Positions 23,301 to 32,115 of a stretch of 64,000 bases of DNA are shown here, piece by piece. Source of the DNA: Actinomadura madurae (GTDB lineage Bacteria > Actinomycetota > Actinomycetes > Streptosporangiales > Streptosporangiaceae); assembly GCF_900115095.1 (NCBI RefSeq), contig NZ_FOVH01000031.1, positions 1-64,000 of the forward strand. Direction: 5' to 3'. The first letter of the stretch is position 1. Every line of letters starts with the position of its first letter. The translations under genes were made by a program, and so were the position numbers. The notes beneath the pieces were generated by a model. That model was given only the letters and a program-made list of their open reading frames with translations, did not search any database and had not been told where the DNA came from.

Positions 23301-24542
23301 TCAGTAGTGCGGGTTGTTGGTCTGGGGGATCTCGATGCTGATCGGGAAGTCGCCCTCGGAGAGGAAGATCAGGGCCGCCTGGCGGAGGATCTCGTCGAAC
23401 GTCCAGTAGAGGTCGCGCAGGGCCTTCGGCGCGTCGGTGAGGTCGAGCAGGCCTTCGCGGACGGCGATGAACGGCGGCCAGAGGGTCTTCAGGAGGTTGT
23501 CCCAGAGCGGCTCCCTGGGGATCTTCAGCCAGCCGGCGATCTCGTCGCCGAGCATGAAGCGGGTGAGGGCGCCGAGGGTCGGCTTGGTGAGCAGGCCGCC
23601 GTCGATGACGGAGCCGAGGTTGAGCAGGATGTCGGCCAGCTTGATGCCCTCGGGGGTGGGGGCGAGGATCGGGTCCAGGACCTGCTCGGCCTGGGAGTCG
23701 GCCTCGTCCCACGAGGCGGGGATGTACTCGTCCAGGATGCCGAGCATGTGCGCGGTCACCTGCCACGAGTGCAGGAAGGCCGCGGACTCGGCGGCGGGGA
23801 TCGGCACCTTCCACTTGACCAGGTTCTGCAGGACGGTCGTGGGCAGGCTGTGCCAGGTGACCATCATGTCGGCCTGGCTGATCGGGATCTCCTCGTCGGC
23901 GACCTTGCTCCAGTACGGGGACTTCGGCAGCAGGTGCCGCACGGCCGCGTGCACCAGCCGGGTCTTGACGCAGGTGACGATCATCTCGCCGTCAGGGTCG
24001 AAGGCGTTCTCCGTCCCGACGTCGTAGCCGAGCTTGGCGGTCTTGGTGATGCGGTCCTTCATGTCCGCGCCGCCCTGGGAGTAGTAGACGGCGCGCGCCT
24101 CCTTGGGGATGGCGGTGCTCATCATCCCGCTGGCGAAGCCGTAGGTGACGCCGAGGTAGAGGCCGCGCTTCTGGTTGAACTCGAACGCCTTCGCCAGCTT
24201 GCCCTGGTCGGCCCAGGACGGGAGCTGCCGGGCCTTCTCCATGAACGCGCGCAGGTCGGCCGGCAGGCCCGCGGGCAGGGCCTGGCCGTTCTTGGTCCAG
24301 GTCCGCAGCAGCTTGTTGACCTCGGGGACGGCGCCCCGGTCGAGGAGTGAGGCGACGAGCGGGTCGGCCTCCTCGTCCCAGACCCACTTCGGGTCGGCGC
24401 CCTTCCCCGCGCCCGCGACCGACCCCTTCGGCGACCACGTCCACAGTGAGCTCGCGTTCGCGGGCGTCGCGACGCTCAGCGCGCCGAGCGCGCCCAGCGT
24501 TCCGCCCGCCATCAGCACGTTCCGCCTGCTGGGTTTCTCCAT
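23301..24542 (-). CDS. Tat-exported oxygenase of the MpaB/DUF2236 family, latex-clearing-protein-like
   Basis: 413 residues. A twin-arginine-type signal (SRRNVLMAGGTLGALGAL, ANA cleavage) precedes a mostly helical DUF2236 domain. The region VKTRLVHAAVRHLLP and QADMMVTWHSLP contain conserved His and Arg residues as in Lcp rubber oxygenases, haem proteins that cleave poly(cis-1,4-isoprene) outside the cell. Length, Tat signal and domain match Lcp, but other exported DUF2236 oxygenases exist. ATG 24542 has GAGGAGGAG upstream; the longer frame to 24668 crosses the divergent promoter. The gene is divergent from a TetR regulator, as known for a Gordonia lcp gene. Confidence 0.82.
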   Translation of the reverse strand: MEKPSRRNVLMAGGTLGALGALSVATPANASSLWTWSPKGSVAGAGKGADPKWVWDEEADPLVASLLDRGAVPEVNKLLRTWTKNGQALPAGLPADLRAFMEKARQLPSWADQGKLAKAFEFNQKRGLYLGVTYGFASGMMSTAIPKEARAVYYSQGGADMKDRITKTAKLGYDVGTENAFDPDGEMIVTCVKTRLVHAAVRHLLPKSPYWSKVADEEIPISQADMMVTWHSLPTTVLQNLVKWKVPIPAAESAAFLHSWQVTAHMLGILDEYIPASWDEADSQAEQVLDPILAPTPEGIKLADILLNLGSVIDGGLLTKPTLGALTRFMLGDEIAGWLKIPREPLWDNLLKTLWPPFIAVREGLLDLTDAPKALRDLYWTFDEILRQAALIFLSEGDFPISIEIPQTNNPHY

Positions 24543-24574
24543 GCTTTCGCTCCTCCTCGGGGCCGAGAGCGGTT

Positions 24575-24611
24575 CTGATACGATGAAACACATCCTGCAT
24601 CCATGTATCAG
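24575..24611. promoter_or_regulatory. Inverted repeat in the oxygenase/TetR intergenic region
   Basis: Arms CTGATAC (24575-24581) and GTATCAG (24605-24611), 23 bases apart, between divergent genes. A second pair GATGAA (24582-24587)/TTCATC (24618-24623) interlocks with it. A likely operator for the TetR protein encoded at 24708, controlling both genes. Confidence 0.5.
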
Positions 24612-24707
24612 ATGCTCTTCATCACAGCACACCGTGTCGGCCATCACAAGACCTAACGTGACGAACATTCGCGATTGGGACAGAATCGGTCGCGTCAGGA
24701 GGAGATC

Positions 24708-25373
24708 GTGGAACCTGTGCCGTCCTCGAACCCGGAGTCGCTGCTCGAACGCGCCTACGTCGACGCCGTCGAACAGGTGGCGGACCTGGACGAGGCCCGG
24801 TCGCGCGTCCTCGACGCCGCCTACGACCAGTTCTCCCGGCTGGGGATCCAGCGGTCCACCATGGAGGACGTGGCCCGCCGGGCGGGGGTCTCGCGGATCA
24901 CGGTCTACCGGCGGTTCGCCACCAAGGACGCGCTCGTCGAGCAGGTGATCCGTCGGGAGTTCCGCAGGTACTTCGACCGGTTCCTCGTCGAGATCGAGCA
25001 GGCCGAGACCGCGGCGGACCGGGTGGTACTGGGCTTCGTCAGCTCGATGCGCGCCATCCGGAGCAACCCGCTGATCGGCGGGCTGATGGCCACCGAGCCG
25101 GACACCGTCCTGCCCACCATGATCAACGACGAGGGGCGGACGCTCGCGACGGTGCGCCGGTTCGTCGCGGGCCAGCTCCGCCGCGAGCAGCGCGCCGGGA
25201 CCGTCCCGGACGACCTGGACGTCGACTTCGTGGCCGAGATGATGGTCCGCGTCTCCGCCTCCTTCCTGGCGATCCCGAGCGAGCTCGTCGACCTCGACGA
25301 CGACGAGCAGGTCGCCGAGGTGGCCCGGCGGTTCCTGGTGCCCATGCTGGAGCCGGGCGGACCCTCGGCATAG
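24708..25373 (+). CDS. TetR family regulator
   Basis: 221 residues. N-terminal helix-turn-helix at about 27-75 (RVLDAAYDQFSRLGIQRSTM, EDVARRAGVSRITVYRRF), typical TetR sequence, and a helical ligand domain. GTG 24708 follows AGGAGGAG closely; a TTG at 24675 is less likely. Divergent from the Lcp-like oxygenase with an inverted repeat between, so it probably represses that gene and itself; the ligand is unknown. Confidence 0.9.
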   Translation: MEPVPSSNPESLLERAYVDAVEQVADLDEARSRVLDAAYDQFSRLGIQRSTMEDVARRAGVSRITVYRRFATKDALVEQVIRREFRRYFDRFLVEIEQAETAADRVVLGFVSSMRAIRSNPLIGGLMATEPDTVLPTMINDEGRTLATVRRFVAGQLRREQRAGTVPDDLDVDFVAEMMVRVSASFLAIPSELVDLDDDEQVAEVARRFLVPMLEPGGPSA

Positions 25374-25490
25374 CGGCGGCCGCCCGGCCGTGGCGTCCCG
25401 GCGCGCGGGCCGGCCCGTACCCCCGCTCCGGAGCCCGCGGCCCGGCTGCCTGCTCGGTCGTCAACCAAGCGTCGCTTAGGTGGCGGGCGA

Positions 25491-25841
25491 TCAGCCGGGT
25501 TCCGCCGGGCGGATCGTGTCGGCGAGGCGCTTGGGGGCCGAGAGGCGCCAGGCCTCCGTGACCAGCTCGCTCACTTCGGCGGGGTCGGCGTTCGCCAGGC
25601 GGAACTCGACCCACGCGAAACGGCCGCCGGTGGCCCACGACGCGGAGAACGTCTCCGGGTCTTCGGCGATGAGGGCGGCCTGCTCCTCACGGGTGGCCTT
25701 GAGCATGACGACCTCGTCGGCGTCTCGGAGGTAGCAGAACCCCTTGTCCCGCACCCGGAAGCCGGTCAACTCGGGATGCCCGTCGTTTCGGGTGACCTCG
25801 GGCAGGCCGAGCACGATGCTCAGGAACTCGTCAACGCTCAT
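25491..25841 (-). CDS. MmcQ/YjbR family protein
   Basis: 116 residues matching the small MmcQ/YjbR (CyaY-like fold) family: N-terminal LSIVLGLPEVTRNDGHPELT, then GFRVRDKGFCYL, VVMLKATREEQAALIAEDPE and the closing RFAWVEFRLANAD. These proteins are proposed DNA-binding or chaperone-like; the role is not settled. Start is ATG 25841. It lies 53 bases after the first kinase gene on the same strand, so it may be transcribed with it. Confidence 0.85.
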   Translation of the reverse strand: MSVDEFLSIVLGLPEVTRNDGHPELTGFRVRDKGFCYLRDADEVVMLKATREEQAALIAEDPETFSASWATGGRFAWVEFRLANADPAEVSELVTEAWRLSAPKRLADTIRPAEPG

Positions 25842-25894
25842 ACACAGGGATCTATCAGCCTTGTCGGACGGTGAGACCCGGGCCCGGCCGCCCG

Positions 25895-27514
25895 TCACGA
25901 GTCGGCGGGAACGGTCTTGACGACCTTGCCCTTGAGGTTCGCGGCGAGGTAGCCGCCGCCGTAGTCGTCGCTGAGGTAGACCATCATGGTCGGCCGGTCG
26001 CCGTTGAAGGTCCAGGCGGCCTTGGCGATGACGTACCGGCTGGTCGGCTTCGGCACCTTGAGGGTGCGTTCGGCGCGGCGCATCAGCGCGGGCAGGGCCT
26101 CCCAGTTGAAGGTGCGCATGTTCACCTTGGCGTCGCCGGTCGTGATGGCGATGCTGGGACGGCTCCGGACGGCCGCCTCCGCGCCCTTCTCGTAGGTGTA
26201 GTTGTCGAACGCGCCGCGCCGTCCGGACACGGGGGCGTCCGCGGAGGCGCGGTCCTCGTGCACCGTGAGCTCGGCGAACTCCCGGCTGCCGGACGCCGCC
26301 TCGAACTCCTTGATCACAGTGCGGACGGCGGCGGGGGCGAGCAGGCTCTTGACCTCCCCGGACTCGCCGCCGCCCTCGGTGTCGAAGGTTCCGGGGGTGT
26401 CCTCCGGCGTCTGCAGGCGGCCGGCGCTGTCCTCCGCCGTGGCGAAGGCGTCCAGCACCTTGGGGAGGACGATGACGACCGACCCGACGACCGCGGCGAC
26501 CATGCCGGCCGCGATGGCGCCGATCGCGACCCCGGTCAGCCCGCGGCGCCGCGGCGGCCGCACGGGACCGGTCGGCCGCACGGGACCGGTCGGCGGGACG
26601 GGACCGGTCGGCGGGACCGGGTTCGTCCCGGGGCCCGGCATGGGGGCGATCGGGGGAGGCGGCGACACGATGCCGGTCGGGCTCGCACCGGCCACCTGGG
26701 CGAGCATCTGGTCCAGCTGGGACGGGGAGGGGCGGGCGGCCGGCTCCCGCACCAGCAGCGCCTGCAGCACGGGCGCCAGGGGACCCGCGCGGTGGGACGG
26801 CGGGATCTGAGCCGTCATCACGGCGGCCAGCGTCGCCGCGGTGCTGGGGCGGCGCAGCGGGTTCCGGCCTTCCACGGCCGTGTAGAGCAGGAGGCCGAGC
26901 GACCACAGGTCCGAGGCGGGCTCGCCCTCCTGGCCGTGCAGCCGCTCCGGCGCGATGTACTCGGGGGAGCCGACCAGCCCGCCGGTGACGGTGACGCGGG
27001 ACGCCTCCTGGAGGACGGCGATGCCGAAGTCGGTCAGGACCGGCGTGCCGTCCGTCCGCAGCAGGACGTTCGCGGGCTTGACGTCGCGGTGGCAGATCCC
27101 GGCCTCGTGGGCCGCGCGCAGCGCCGCGAGGATCCCGCGCCCGACGGCCGCGCCCTCGGGCGGCGAGAGCGGCCCGCCCGCCAGCCGCTCCTGGAGGGAC
27201 CGCCCGCGGACGAGTTCCATGACCAGCCATGGATGCGGCATGTCGGGCGAGTCCACGATGTGGTGGATGGTCACGACGTTCGGGTGATCGAGCCGGGCGA
27301 GGGCGCGGGCCTCGCGCATCACCCGCTCGCGCAGCATCCGCGCGACGTCCGGATCGAGGTCCGCCGTCTCGGTGTCGGAGAGCCGCACCTCCTTCAGCGC
27401 GACCTCGCGCTCCAGGGCGAGGTCGAACGCGCGCCAGACCGTGCCCATCCCGCCGCTGCCGAGCCGGTCCCGCAGCTCGAAACGGCCGTCGATCACCATC
27501 CGCCCAGACGTCAC
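25895..27514 (-). CDS. Membrane Ser/Thr protein kinase
   Basis: 539 residues. Kinase domain 1-270 with Gly loop GSGGMG (19-24), Lys 41, HRDVKPAN with Asp 144, DFG (162-164) and the APERL motif; all catalytic residues present. A Pro-rich juxtamembrane linker of PVGPTGPV-type repeats follows, one transmembrane helix (GAIAAGMVAAVVGSVVIVLP) and an extracellular domain of about 180 residues with no recognised family. A Hanks-type kinase probably sensing an envelope signal. GTG 27514 start. The second kinase gene ends 50 bases upstream on the same strand. Confidence 0.93.
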   Translation of the reverse strand: MTSGRMVIDGRFELRDRLGSGGMGTVWRAFDLALEREVALKEVRLSDTETADLDPDVARMLRERVMREARALARLDHPNVVTIHHIVDSPDMPHPWLVMELVRGRSLQERLAGGPLSPPEGAAVGRGILAALRAAHEAGICHRDVKPANVLLRTDGTPVLTDFGIAVLQEASRVTVTGGLVGSPEYIAPERLHGQEGEPASDLWSLGLLLYTAVEGRNPLRRPSTAATLAAVMTAQIPPSHRAGPLAPVLQALLVREPAARPSPSQLDQMLAQVAGASPTGIVSPPPPIAPMPGPGTNPVPPTGPVPPTGPVRPTGPVRPPRRRGLTGVAIGAIAAGMVAAVVGSVVIVLPKVLDAFATAEDSAGRLQTPEDTPGTFDTEGGGESGEVKSLLAPAAVRTVIKEFEAASGSREFAELTVHEDRASADAPVSGRRGAFDNYTYEKGAEAAVRSRPSIAITTGDAKVNMRTFNWEALPALMRRAERTLKVPKPTSRYVIAKAAWTFNGDRPTMMVYLSDDYGGGYLAANLKGKVVKTVPADS

Positions 27515-27564
27515 GGCGGACAGCCTACGGCCACGACCTCCTCAAAGCCGGTCAAATCGCTCTT

Positions 27565-29292
27565 TCAGGCAACTCGGGCGCAGAGGACGCCCTCCCGGAA
27601 GTCGCTCCATTTGTGCGAGCCTTCCGGGCATCTGGTCGCGTAGTAGCCGGTGTACTTGAGGACGTAGTCGAACTTCTTCGGAACGGTGTCCCTGCTGCAT
27701 CCCCACGCGGTCATCAGACCGTGCCCGTTGATGAATATCCTCCCCGGCTGGCCGCTCTTCTTCGAGCCCAGGAAGCACTCCCCCATGTGGAATTCCCGGC
27801 GCACGCACAGGTAGATCGCCTCCCCGTCGTGCACGGGGGATTTCCAGTAGGACTCCCCGTCCAGCGGTTCGTAGCCGCAGTCGGAGGCCGAGTCCTGGAT
27901 GCCGAACACTTTCACGTAGGCGTTGGGGGCGCCGCAGGGGACCACGTTCGGCTCCTCCTCGCTCCACCCGTCGGAGTCGTAGGGGTCCTTGTGCGCGTCG
28001 AGGCAGTCACCTCGCCTGATGGCCTCGAAGGCCTTGAAGGTCGGATCGGGCGTCGGGCTGCTGGACGGCGTGCTGCTCGGCCCACCGCTCGTTCGGGGCG
28101 TCGCGGACGGCGTCGACGTGGAGCCGGCGTTACTGGAAGAGCCGTTGGAGTCGTTGTTGGCCATGGCGAGAATCAGGGCGACCAGCAGGACTCCCACGAC
28201 CCCGGCGACGACCGCGGCGTTCGGCTTGGGCCGGGTGCTCTGCTGGGCAGGCCGCTGCGAGGGCTGCGGAGACCGCTGGGTCCGGTCACCGGACTTGGGC
28301 GGCTGGGTCCGGTCACCGGACTTGGGCCGCTGGGCCCGGTCGCCGGACGGCGGCGGCGGAGAAGCCTGCTCAGGGCGCCTCTTCCGTCCGCCGCCCGTGT
28401 CCTTGGCGAAGACCTCGGTCTCGGCGACGCGCGTGGCGATCATCCGGCTGAACTTCTCGGGCAGGGTCATGCCCTCGTCCGCCGACAGCGCCGAGCACCG
28501 CTCCAGGAACTCCTGGGCCGGCGGGCGGTCGTCGGGGTCCTTCGCCAACCCGGCCGCGACGAGAGGCCGTAACGACTCCGGAACGCCCGTCAGATCCGGT
28601 TCCTCGTGCCGGACGCGGTACCCGAGGGCGTCGGGCGGCCCCTCCCCGAACGGGTGGTGGCCGGTCGCCGCGAAGACCAGCACGGCCGCCAGGCAGAACA
28701 CGTCGCCGGCGGTCCCGACGTCCCCGCCCAGGTACTGCTCGGGCGACATGTAGCCGGGCGTGCCGACCATGGTGATGCTCTGGGACGTGGCGTCCGTCGC
28801 CCGCGCGATGCCGAAGTCGATGATCCGCGGCCCGTCCTGGGCGAGCAGGACGTTGCCGGGTTTGAGGTCGCGGTGGATGACGTTCTGGTCGTGCACGGCC
28901 AGCAGCCCCTCGGCGAGCCCGGCGCCCAGGGCCGCCACCGACACCTCGGGCAGCGCGCCGTTGGTGTCGATGGCGGCCTGCAACGACGGCCCGGCGATGT
29001 ACTCGGTCGCCAGCCAGGGCGGGTCGGCGTCGGGGTCGGCGTCGATCACCTGGGCGGTGTAGAAGCCGCCGATCCTTCTCGCCGCCGCGACCTCCTTGGT
29101 GAACCGGCGCCGGAACACCGTGTTGTCGGCGAAGTGCGGGTGCACGACCTTGACCGCGACGAGCCGCCGTCCGGGGGAGCGGCCCAGGTAGACCTGCCCC
29201 ATCCCCCCGGCCCCGAGCCGTGCCAGCAGCCGGTAGGGCCCGATTCTCGCCGGGTCGGCGGCCTTGAGCGACCCGAGTCCCGCGCCCGCCAT
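27565..29292 (-). CDS. Membrane Ser/Thr protein kinase with Cys-rich extracellular domain
   Basis: 575 residues. Kinase domain with GAGGMG (27-32), Lys 48, HRDLKPGN with Asp 142 and DFG (159-161). A charged linker carries repeats of PPKSGDRTQ type (three copies), then one transmembrane helix (VVAGVVGVLLVALILAMA), a Ser/Thr/Pro stalk and an outer domain with several cysteines (GDCLDAH, VVPCGAPN, SDCGYEP, YLCVRREF, GECFLG, WGCSRD). ATG 29292 chosen; the frame upstream is in the intergenic region. It precedes a second kinase gene, so two paralogous receptors are clustered. Confidence 0.92.
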   Translation of the reverse strand: MAGAGLGSLKAADPARIGPYRLLARLGAGGMGQVYLGRSPGRRLVAVKVVHPHFADNTVFRRRFTKEVAAARRIGGFYTAQVIDADPDADPPWLATEYIAGPSLQAAIDTNGALPEVSVAALGAGLAEGLLAVHDQNVIHRDLKPGNVLLAQDGPRIIDFGIARATDATSQSITMVGTPGYMSPEQYLGGDVGTAGDVFCLAAVLVFAATGHHPFGEGPPDALGYRVRHEEPDLTGVPESLRPLVAAGLAKDPDDRPPAQEFLERCSALSADEGMTLPEKFSRMIATRVAETEVFAKDTGGGRKRRPEQASPPPPSGDRAQRPKSGDRTQPPKSGDRTQRSPQPSQRPAQQSTRPKPNAAVVAGVVGVLLVALILAMANNDSNGSSSNAGSTSTPSATPRTSGGPSSTPSSSPTPDPTFKAFEAIRRGDCLDAHKDPYDSDGWSEEEPNVVPCGAPNAYVKVFGIQDSASDCGYEPLDGESYWKSPVHDGEAIYLCVRREFHMGECFLGSKKSGQPGRIFINGHGLMTAWGCSRDTVPKKFDYVLKYTGYYATRCPEGSHKWSDFREGVLCARVA

Positions 29293-29749
29293 CCGCCCTG
29301 CCTCACGTCTGTCGAACACCACCGTCTGTCTGCAATAAGGGTACCCGCGGTGATCATCCGCATATGCGTCTTCCGACGCACTCGCGAACGAGGGTCGCCG
29401 GATGACTTCCCGGACGCGTCGCGACAGCACGGAGACAGAGGGGCGACCTCGTCCCGCTTTTGAATTGGCGTCCACCCGAACGCCGACACGGGGGGAGTGA
29501 CTCCGGCTGAGAAATGAGTGAGTCCATCACTGAGACCCTGGTGGGGCCCGCAATCGGGATGCTGGTGCTTTGGGGGTCCGCGGTGGCCTCGATCGCAACA
29601 CAGGATTGGCTGCACGCCTGGATCCCGCGCCATTCTCGTACCAGCGTAATGCTCGCCGTTGTCTACGGAACCGTTCTGCATGCAGACATGCTGTCGTCTC
29701 GCTTTCGCGGTCGGTGGCGACGGCCGGGAGGTGCGGGAGAATCGGGGAC
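29293..29749. other. 457-base divergent region between kinase and hydrolase genes
   Basis: Likely holds promoters for the kinase gene on one side and the hydrolase on the other. A 79-codon plus-strand frame (29514-29753, starting MSESITETLVG) ends in an ATGA overlap with the hydrolase, but its codon bias is weak and it has no clear ribosome site, so I do not call it. No hairpin or repeat stands out. Confidence 0.35.
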
Positions 29750-30694
29750 ATGACGGACTCTGTGGTCACGACCGGAAGTGACGTCGTCGAGGAGACACGG
29801 GCGTTCAACGTCAAGCTGGCCGCGGCTCTCGCCGCCGAGCCCAAGCCGTACGACATCGGCGTGGCCGAGTCGCGGCGCCGCCGGGAGCAGGGCGAGGGGC
29901 TGCACTCGGTGCCGGTGAGGCTTCCCGAGGGCCTCGACCGGACGGTTCCGGGTCGAGCCGGTGACGTGCCCGTCCGGGTCCTGCGTCCAGCCGACGTCCG
30001 GGGAGTCCTGCTGCATGTGCACGGCGGCGGCTGGACGTTCGGCAGCGCAGACGGTCAGGACACTCGCCTGTGGGAACTGGCCGAGGCCGCGAAGCTGGCC
30101 GTCGTGAGCGTCGGCTACCGGCGCGCGCCCGAGGATCCGCATCCCGCCGCCGCCGACGACGTCGAGGACGCGGCCCGCTGGCTGATCACGGCGGCGTCCG
30201 CGGAGTTCGGCACGGACCGGCTGGCGATCGCCGGAGAGTCCGCCGGCGCGCACCTCGCCGCGCTCACGCTGGTGCGCCTGAGCGACCGGGCGCGGGCGTT
30301 CCTCGCCGCGCAGCTCACCTACGGCGCGTACGACCTGTCGATGACGCCGAGCCAGCGGCTCGGCACCGACAAGCTGCTCGTCCCGACCGATGTGCTGGCC
30401 TGGTTCAGGGACCAGCTCCTGCCCGGACGTTCGGCCGAGGAGCGGCGCGACCCGGCGGTCTCCCCGCTCTACGCCGACCTGCGCGGCATGCCGCCCGCGC
30501 GTTTCGTGGCCGGCACCGAGGATCCGCTCCTGGACGACTCGCTCTTCATGGCGGCCCGCTGGCGGGCGGCCGGGAACGTCGCCGAGCTGGAGGTCGTGGC
30601 GGACGCGACCCACGGCTTCCTGAACCTCCCGATCACGATCACCAAGCGCGAACGCGCCCGCCAGGCCGAGTACCTCGCCGCCGCCGTCTCCTGA
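29750..30694 (+). CDS. Alpha/beta hydrolase, hormone-sensitive-lipase (HSL) type esterase
   Basis: 314 residues. Oxyanion motif HGGGW, nucleophile GESAGA, acid in EDPLLDD and His in THGF are all present, as in HSL/carboxylesterase proteins (for example Est/LipR types). Expected to hydrolyse short-chain esters. ATG 29750. A GCCCCC/GGGGGC hairpin (30700-30722) directly follows the gene. It is not clearly linked to the PadR operon downstream. Confidence 0.9.
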   Translation: MTDSVVTTGSDVVEETRAFNVKLAAALAAEPKPYDIGVAESRRRREQGEGLHSVPVRLPEGLDRTVPGRAGDVPVRVLRPADVRGVLLHVHGGGWTFGSADGQDTRLWELAEAAKLAVVSVGYRRAPEDPHPAAADDVEDAARWLITAASAEFGTDRLAIAGESAGAHLAALTLVRLSDRARAFLAAQLTYGAYDLSMTPSQRLGTDKLLVPTDVLAWFRDQLLPGRSAEERRDPAVSPLYADLRGMPPARFVAGTEDPLLDDSLFMAARWRAAGNVAELEVVADATHGFLNLPITITKRERARQAEYLAAAVS

Positions 30695-30699
30695 CACCG

Positions 30700-30722
30700 G
30701 CCCCCCGCTGGTTTCTGGGGGC
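30700..30722 (+). terminator. Possible terminator hairpin after the esterase gene
   Basis: GCCCCC (30700-30705) and GGGGGC (30717-30722) form a 6-pair GC stem with an 11-base loop 6 bases after the stop. No T-run follows, as is usual in actinomycetes. Confidence 0.4.
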
Positions 30723-30813
30723 GTTGGTGCGTGCCTGCGACGCCGAATCCCGCGCCGCCGGTCGATCCCGGCGTGCTCTCGACGGGAGGCCGGAGATCCG
30801 CTTGACGGAGCCG

Positions 30814-30845
30814 ATAGATAACGGCTATCTATTTGGCTAGCCGTT
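30814..30845 (+). promoter_or_regulatory. Overlapping inverted repeats before the PadR gene (probable operator)
   Basis: ATAGATA (30814-30820) and TATCTAT (30826-30832) form a palindrome with a 5-base centre. AACGGCTA (30820-30827) and TAGCCGTT (30838-30845) form a second, overlapping one. A TTGACG (30802-30807) sits 18 bases before TATCTA, a possible promoter. Location right before padR suggests autoregulation. Confidence 0.6.
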
Positions 30846-30858
30846 AGGGGGTGATCGG

Positions 30859-31380
30859 ATGCAGGACGCGGTGCTGGCGATGCTCGCGAAGGAGCCGTCG
30901 CACGGGTACCGGCTGCGCGCGCGCTTGCGGGAGGCTCTCGGGCCGCTCGGGGAGTCGATGAACGCTGGCCAGGTCTACGTGACCCTGAACCGGCTGGAGA
31001 AGGCGGGCCTGGTCGTCTCCGAGCGGGCGGACGGGCTGCCGGACCGGCCGGACCGCAAGGTGTACGCGCTGACGCCGTCCGGGCAGCAGCGGGTGGCGGC
31101 CTGGCTGGCCGAGGTGAACTGGCCGAAACCGAACCTGGCGGAGTTCCATCTCAAGCTCGCCGCGGCGGCCGCGGCCCGGCTCGCCGATCCGGTCGAGCTG
31201 GTGGACGCGCAGCGCCGCGAGCTGCTGCGACGTCTGCGTGACGTGCAGCGCGCCACGCTGGCCGAGCCGGACGGTTCGACCGCCGGGCTGCTGCTGGAAG
31301 GCGTCGCGCTGCGACTGCAGGCCGACCTGCGCTGGCTGGAAACCTGCGAACGCGTCTGGGCAAAGGCTGATGACGAATGA
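30859..31380 (+). CDS. PadR family transcriptional regulator
   Basis: 173 residues. Winged-helix start MQDAVLAMLAKEPSHGYRL and VYVTLNRLEKAGLVVSE plus KVYALTPSGQ are classic PadR; a C-terminal helical dimerisation part (about 100-173, VDAQRRELLRRLRDVQRA) follows. The stop overlaps the ABC ATPase start (ATGA). PadR proteins commonly repress adjacent multidrug or envelope-stress ABC transporters, here with the inverted repeats just upstream as likely operator. Confidence 0.92.
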   Translation: MQDAVLAMLAKEPSHGYRLRARLREALGPLGESMNAGQVYVTLNRLEKAGLVVSERADGLPDRPDRKVYALTPSGQQRVAAWLAEVNWPKPNLAEFHLKLAAAAAARLADPVELVDAQRRELLRRLRDVQRATLAEPDGSTAGLLLEGVALRLQADLRWLETCERVWAKADDE

Positions 31381-32111
31381 ACGATGACGTGCTGCAGGTC
31401 CGTGGCCTGTGCAAGGAGCACGGCCAGGGGCAGGCCCTGGTCCGGGCGGTCGACGACGTCGACCTGGACGTACCTGTGGGGCAGATGCTGGCGGTGATGG
31501 GGCCGAGCGGCTGCGGCAAGTCCACCCTGCTGCACATGCTGGGCGGCCTGGAGCGGCCGACCCGCGGGGAGGTGTGGCTGGCCGGGCGGCGGATCGACAC
31601 CGTGAGCGAGCGGCAACTGGCCCGGCTGCGGCGCCGGTCGGTGGGGTTCGTCTTCCAGTCGTTCCACCTGGTGGAGGAGCTGTCGGCGGCGGAGAACGTG
31701 GAGTTGCCCGCGCTGCTCGCCGGACGTTCGGCGCGTGCGGCCAGGCGCCGCGCGGCCTTCCTGCTGGAGCGGGTGGGGCTCGCCGAGCGCGCCCGGCATC
31801 TGCCCCGGGAGCTGTCGGGGGGACAGCGGCAGCGGGTGGCCATCGCCCGTGCCCTGGCCAACGAGCCGCCGGTCCTGCTGGCCGACGAGCCGACCGGGAA
31901 CCTGGACAGCGCGGCGACGGCCGACGTGCTGAGGCTCTTCGAGGGCCTGCGCGCCGCCGGGCAGACCGTCGTGATCGTCACCCATGACGCGCGGATCGCG
32001 GCCACCGCGGACCGGCTGGTCTCGATGCGCGACGGGGCGTTCGTCGACGACACCCGGCTGGCGGCGGGGAGTGCCGGGCGGCTCGGCGACCTGATCGAGA
32101 TGGGGGACTGA
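31377..32111 (+). CDS. ABC transporter ATP-binding protein (MacB/LolD type)
   Basis: 244 residues. Walker A GPSGCGKST, Q-loop FQSFHLVEEL, signature LSGGQRQRVAIARAL, Walker B LLADEPTGNLD and switch His in VIVTHD are all intact. Sequence is of the MacB/LolD/FtsE group that pairs with FtsX-like permeases. Overlaps padR by 4 bases and precedes the permease by 4 bases, so one operon. Confidence 0.94.
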   Translation: MNDDVLQVRGLCKEHGQGQALVRAVDDVDLDVPVGQMLAVMGPSGCGKSTLLHMLGGLERPTRGEVWLAGRRIDTVSERQLARLRRRSVGFVFQSFHLVEELSAAENVELPALLAGRSARAARRRAAFLLERVGLAERARHLPRELSGGQRQRVAIARALANEPPVLLADEPTGNLDSAATADVLRLFEGLRAAGQTVVIVTHDARIAATADRLVSMRDGAFVDDTRLAAGSAGRLGDLIEMGD

Positions 32112-32115
32112 CCCC

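Noticed and set aside
23289..24350. 353-codon plus-strand frame
   Set aside because: Antisense to the Lcp-like oxygenase, no domain.
25871..27643. 590-codon plus-strand frame
   Set aside because: Antisense to the first Ser/Thr kinase.
29514..29753. 79-codon plus-strand ORF overlapping the esterase start
   Set aside because: Weak codon bias and no ribosome site; the ATGA overlap alone is not enough.
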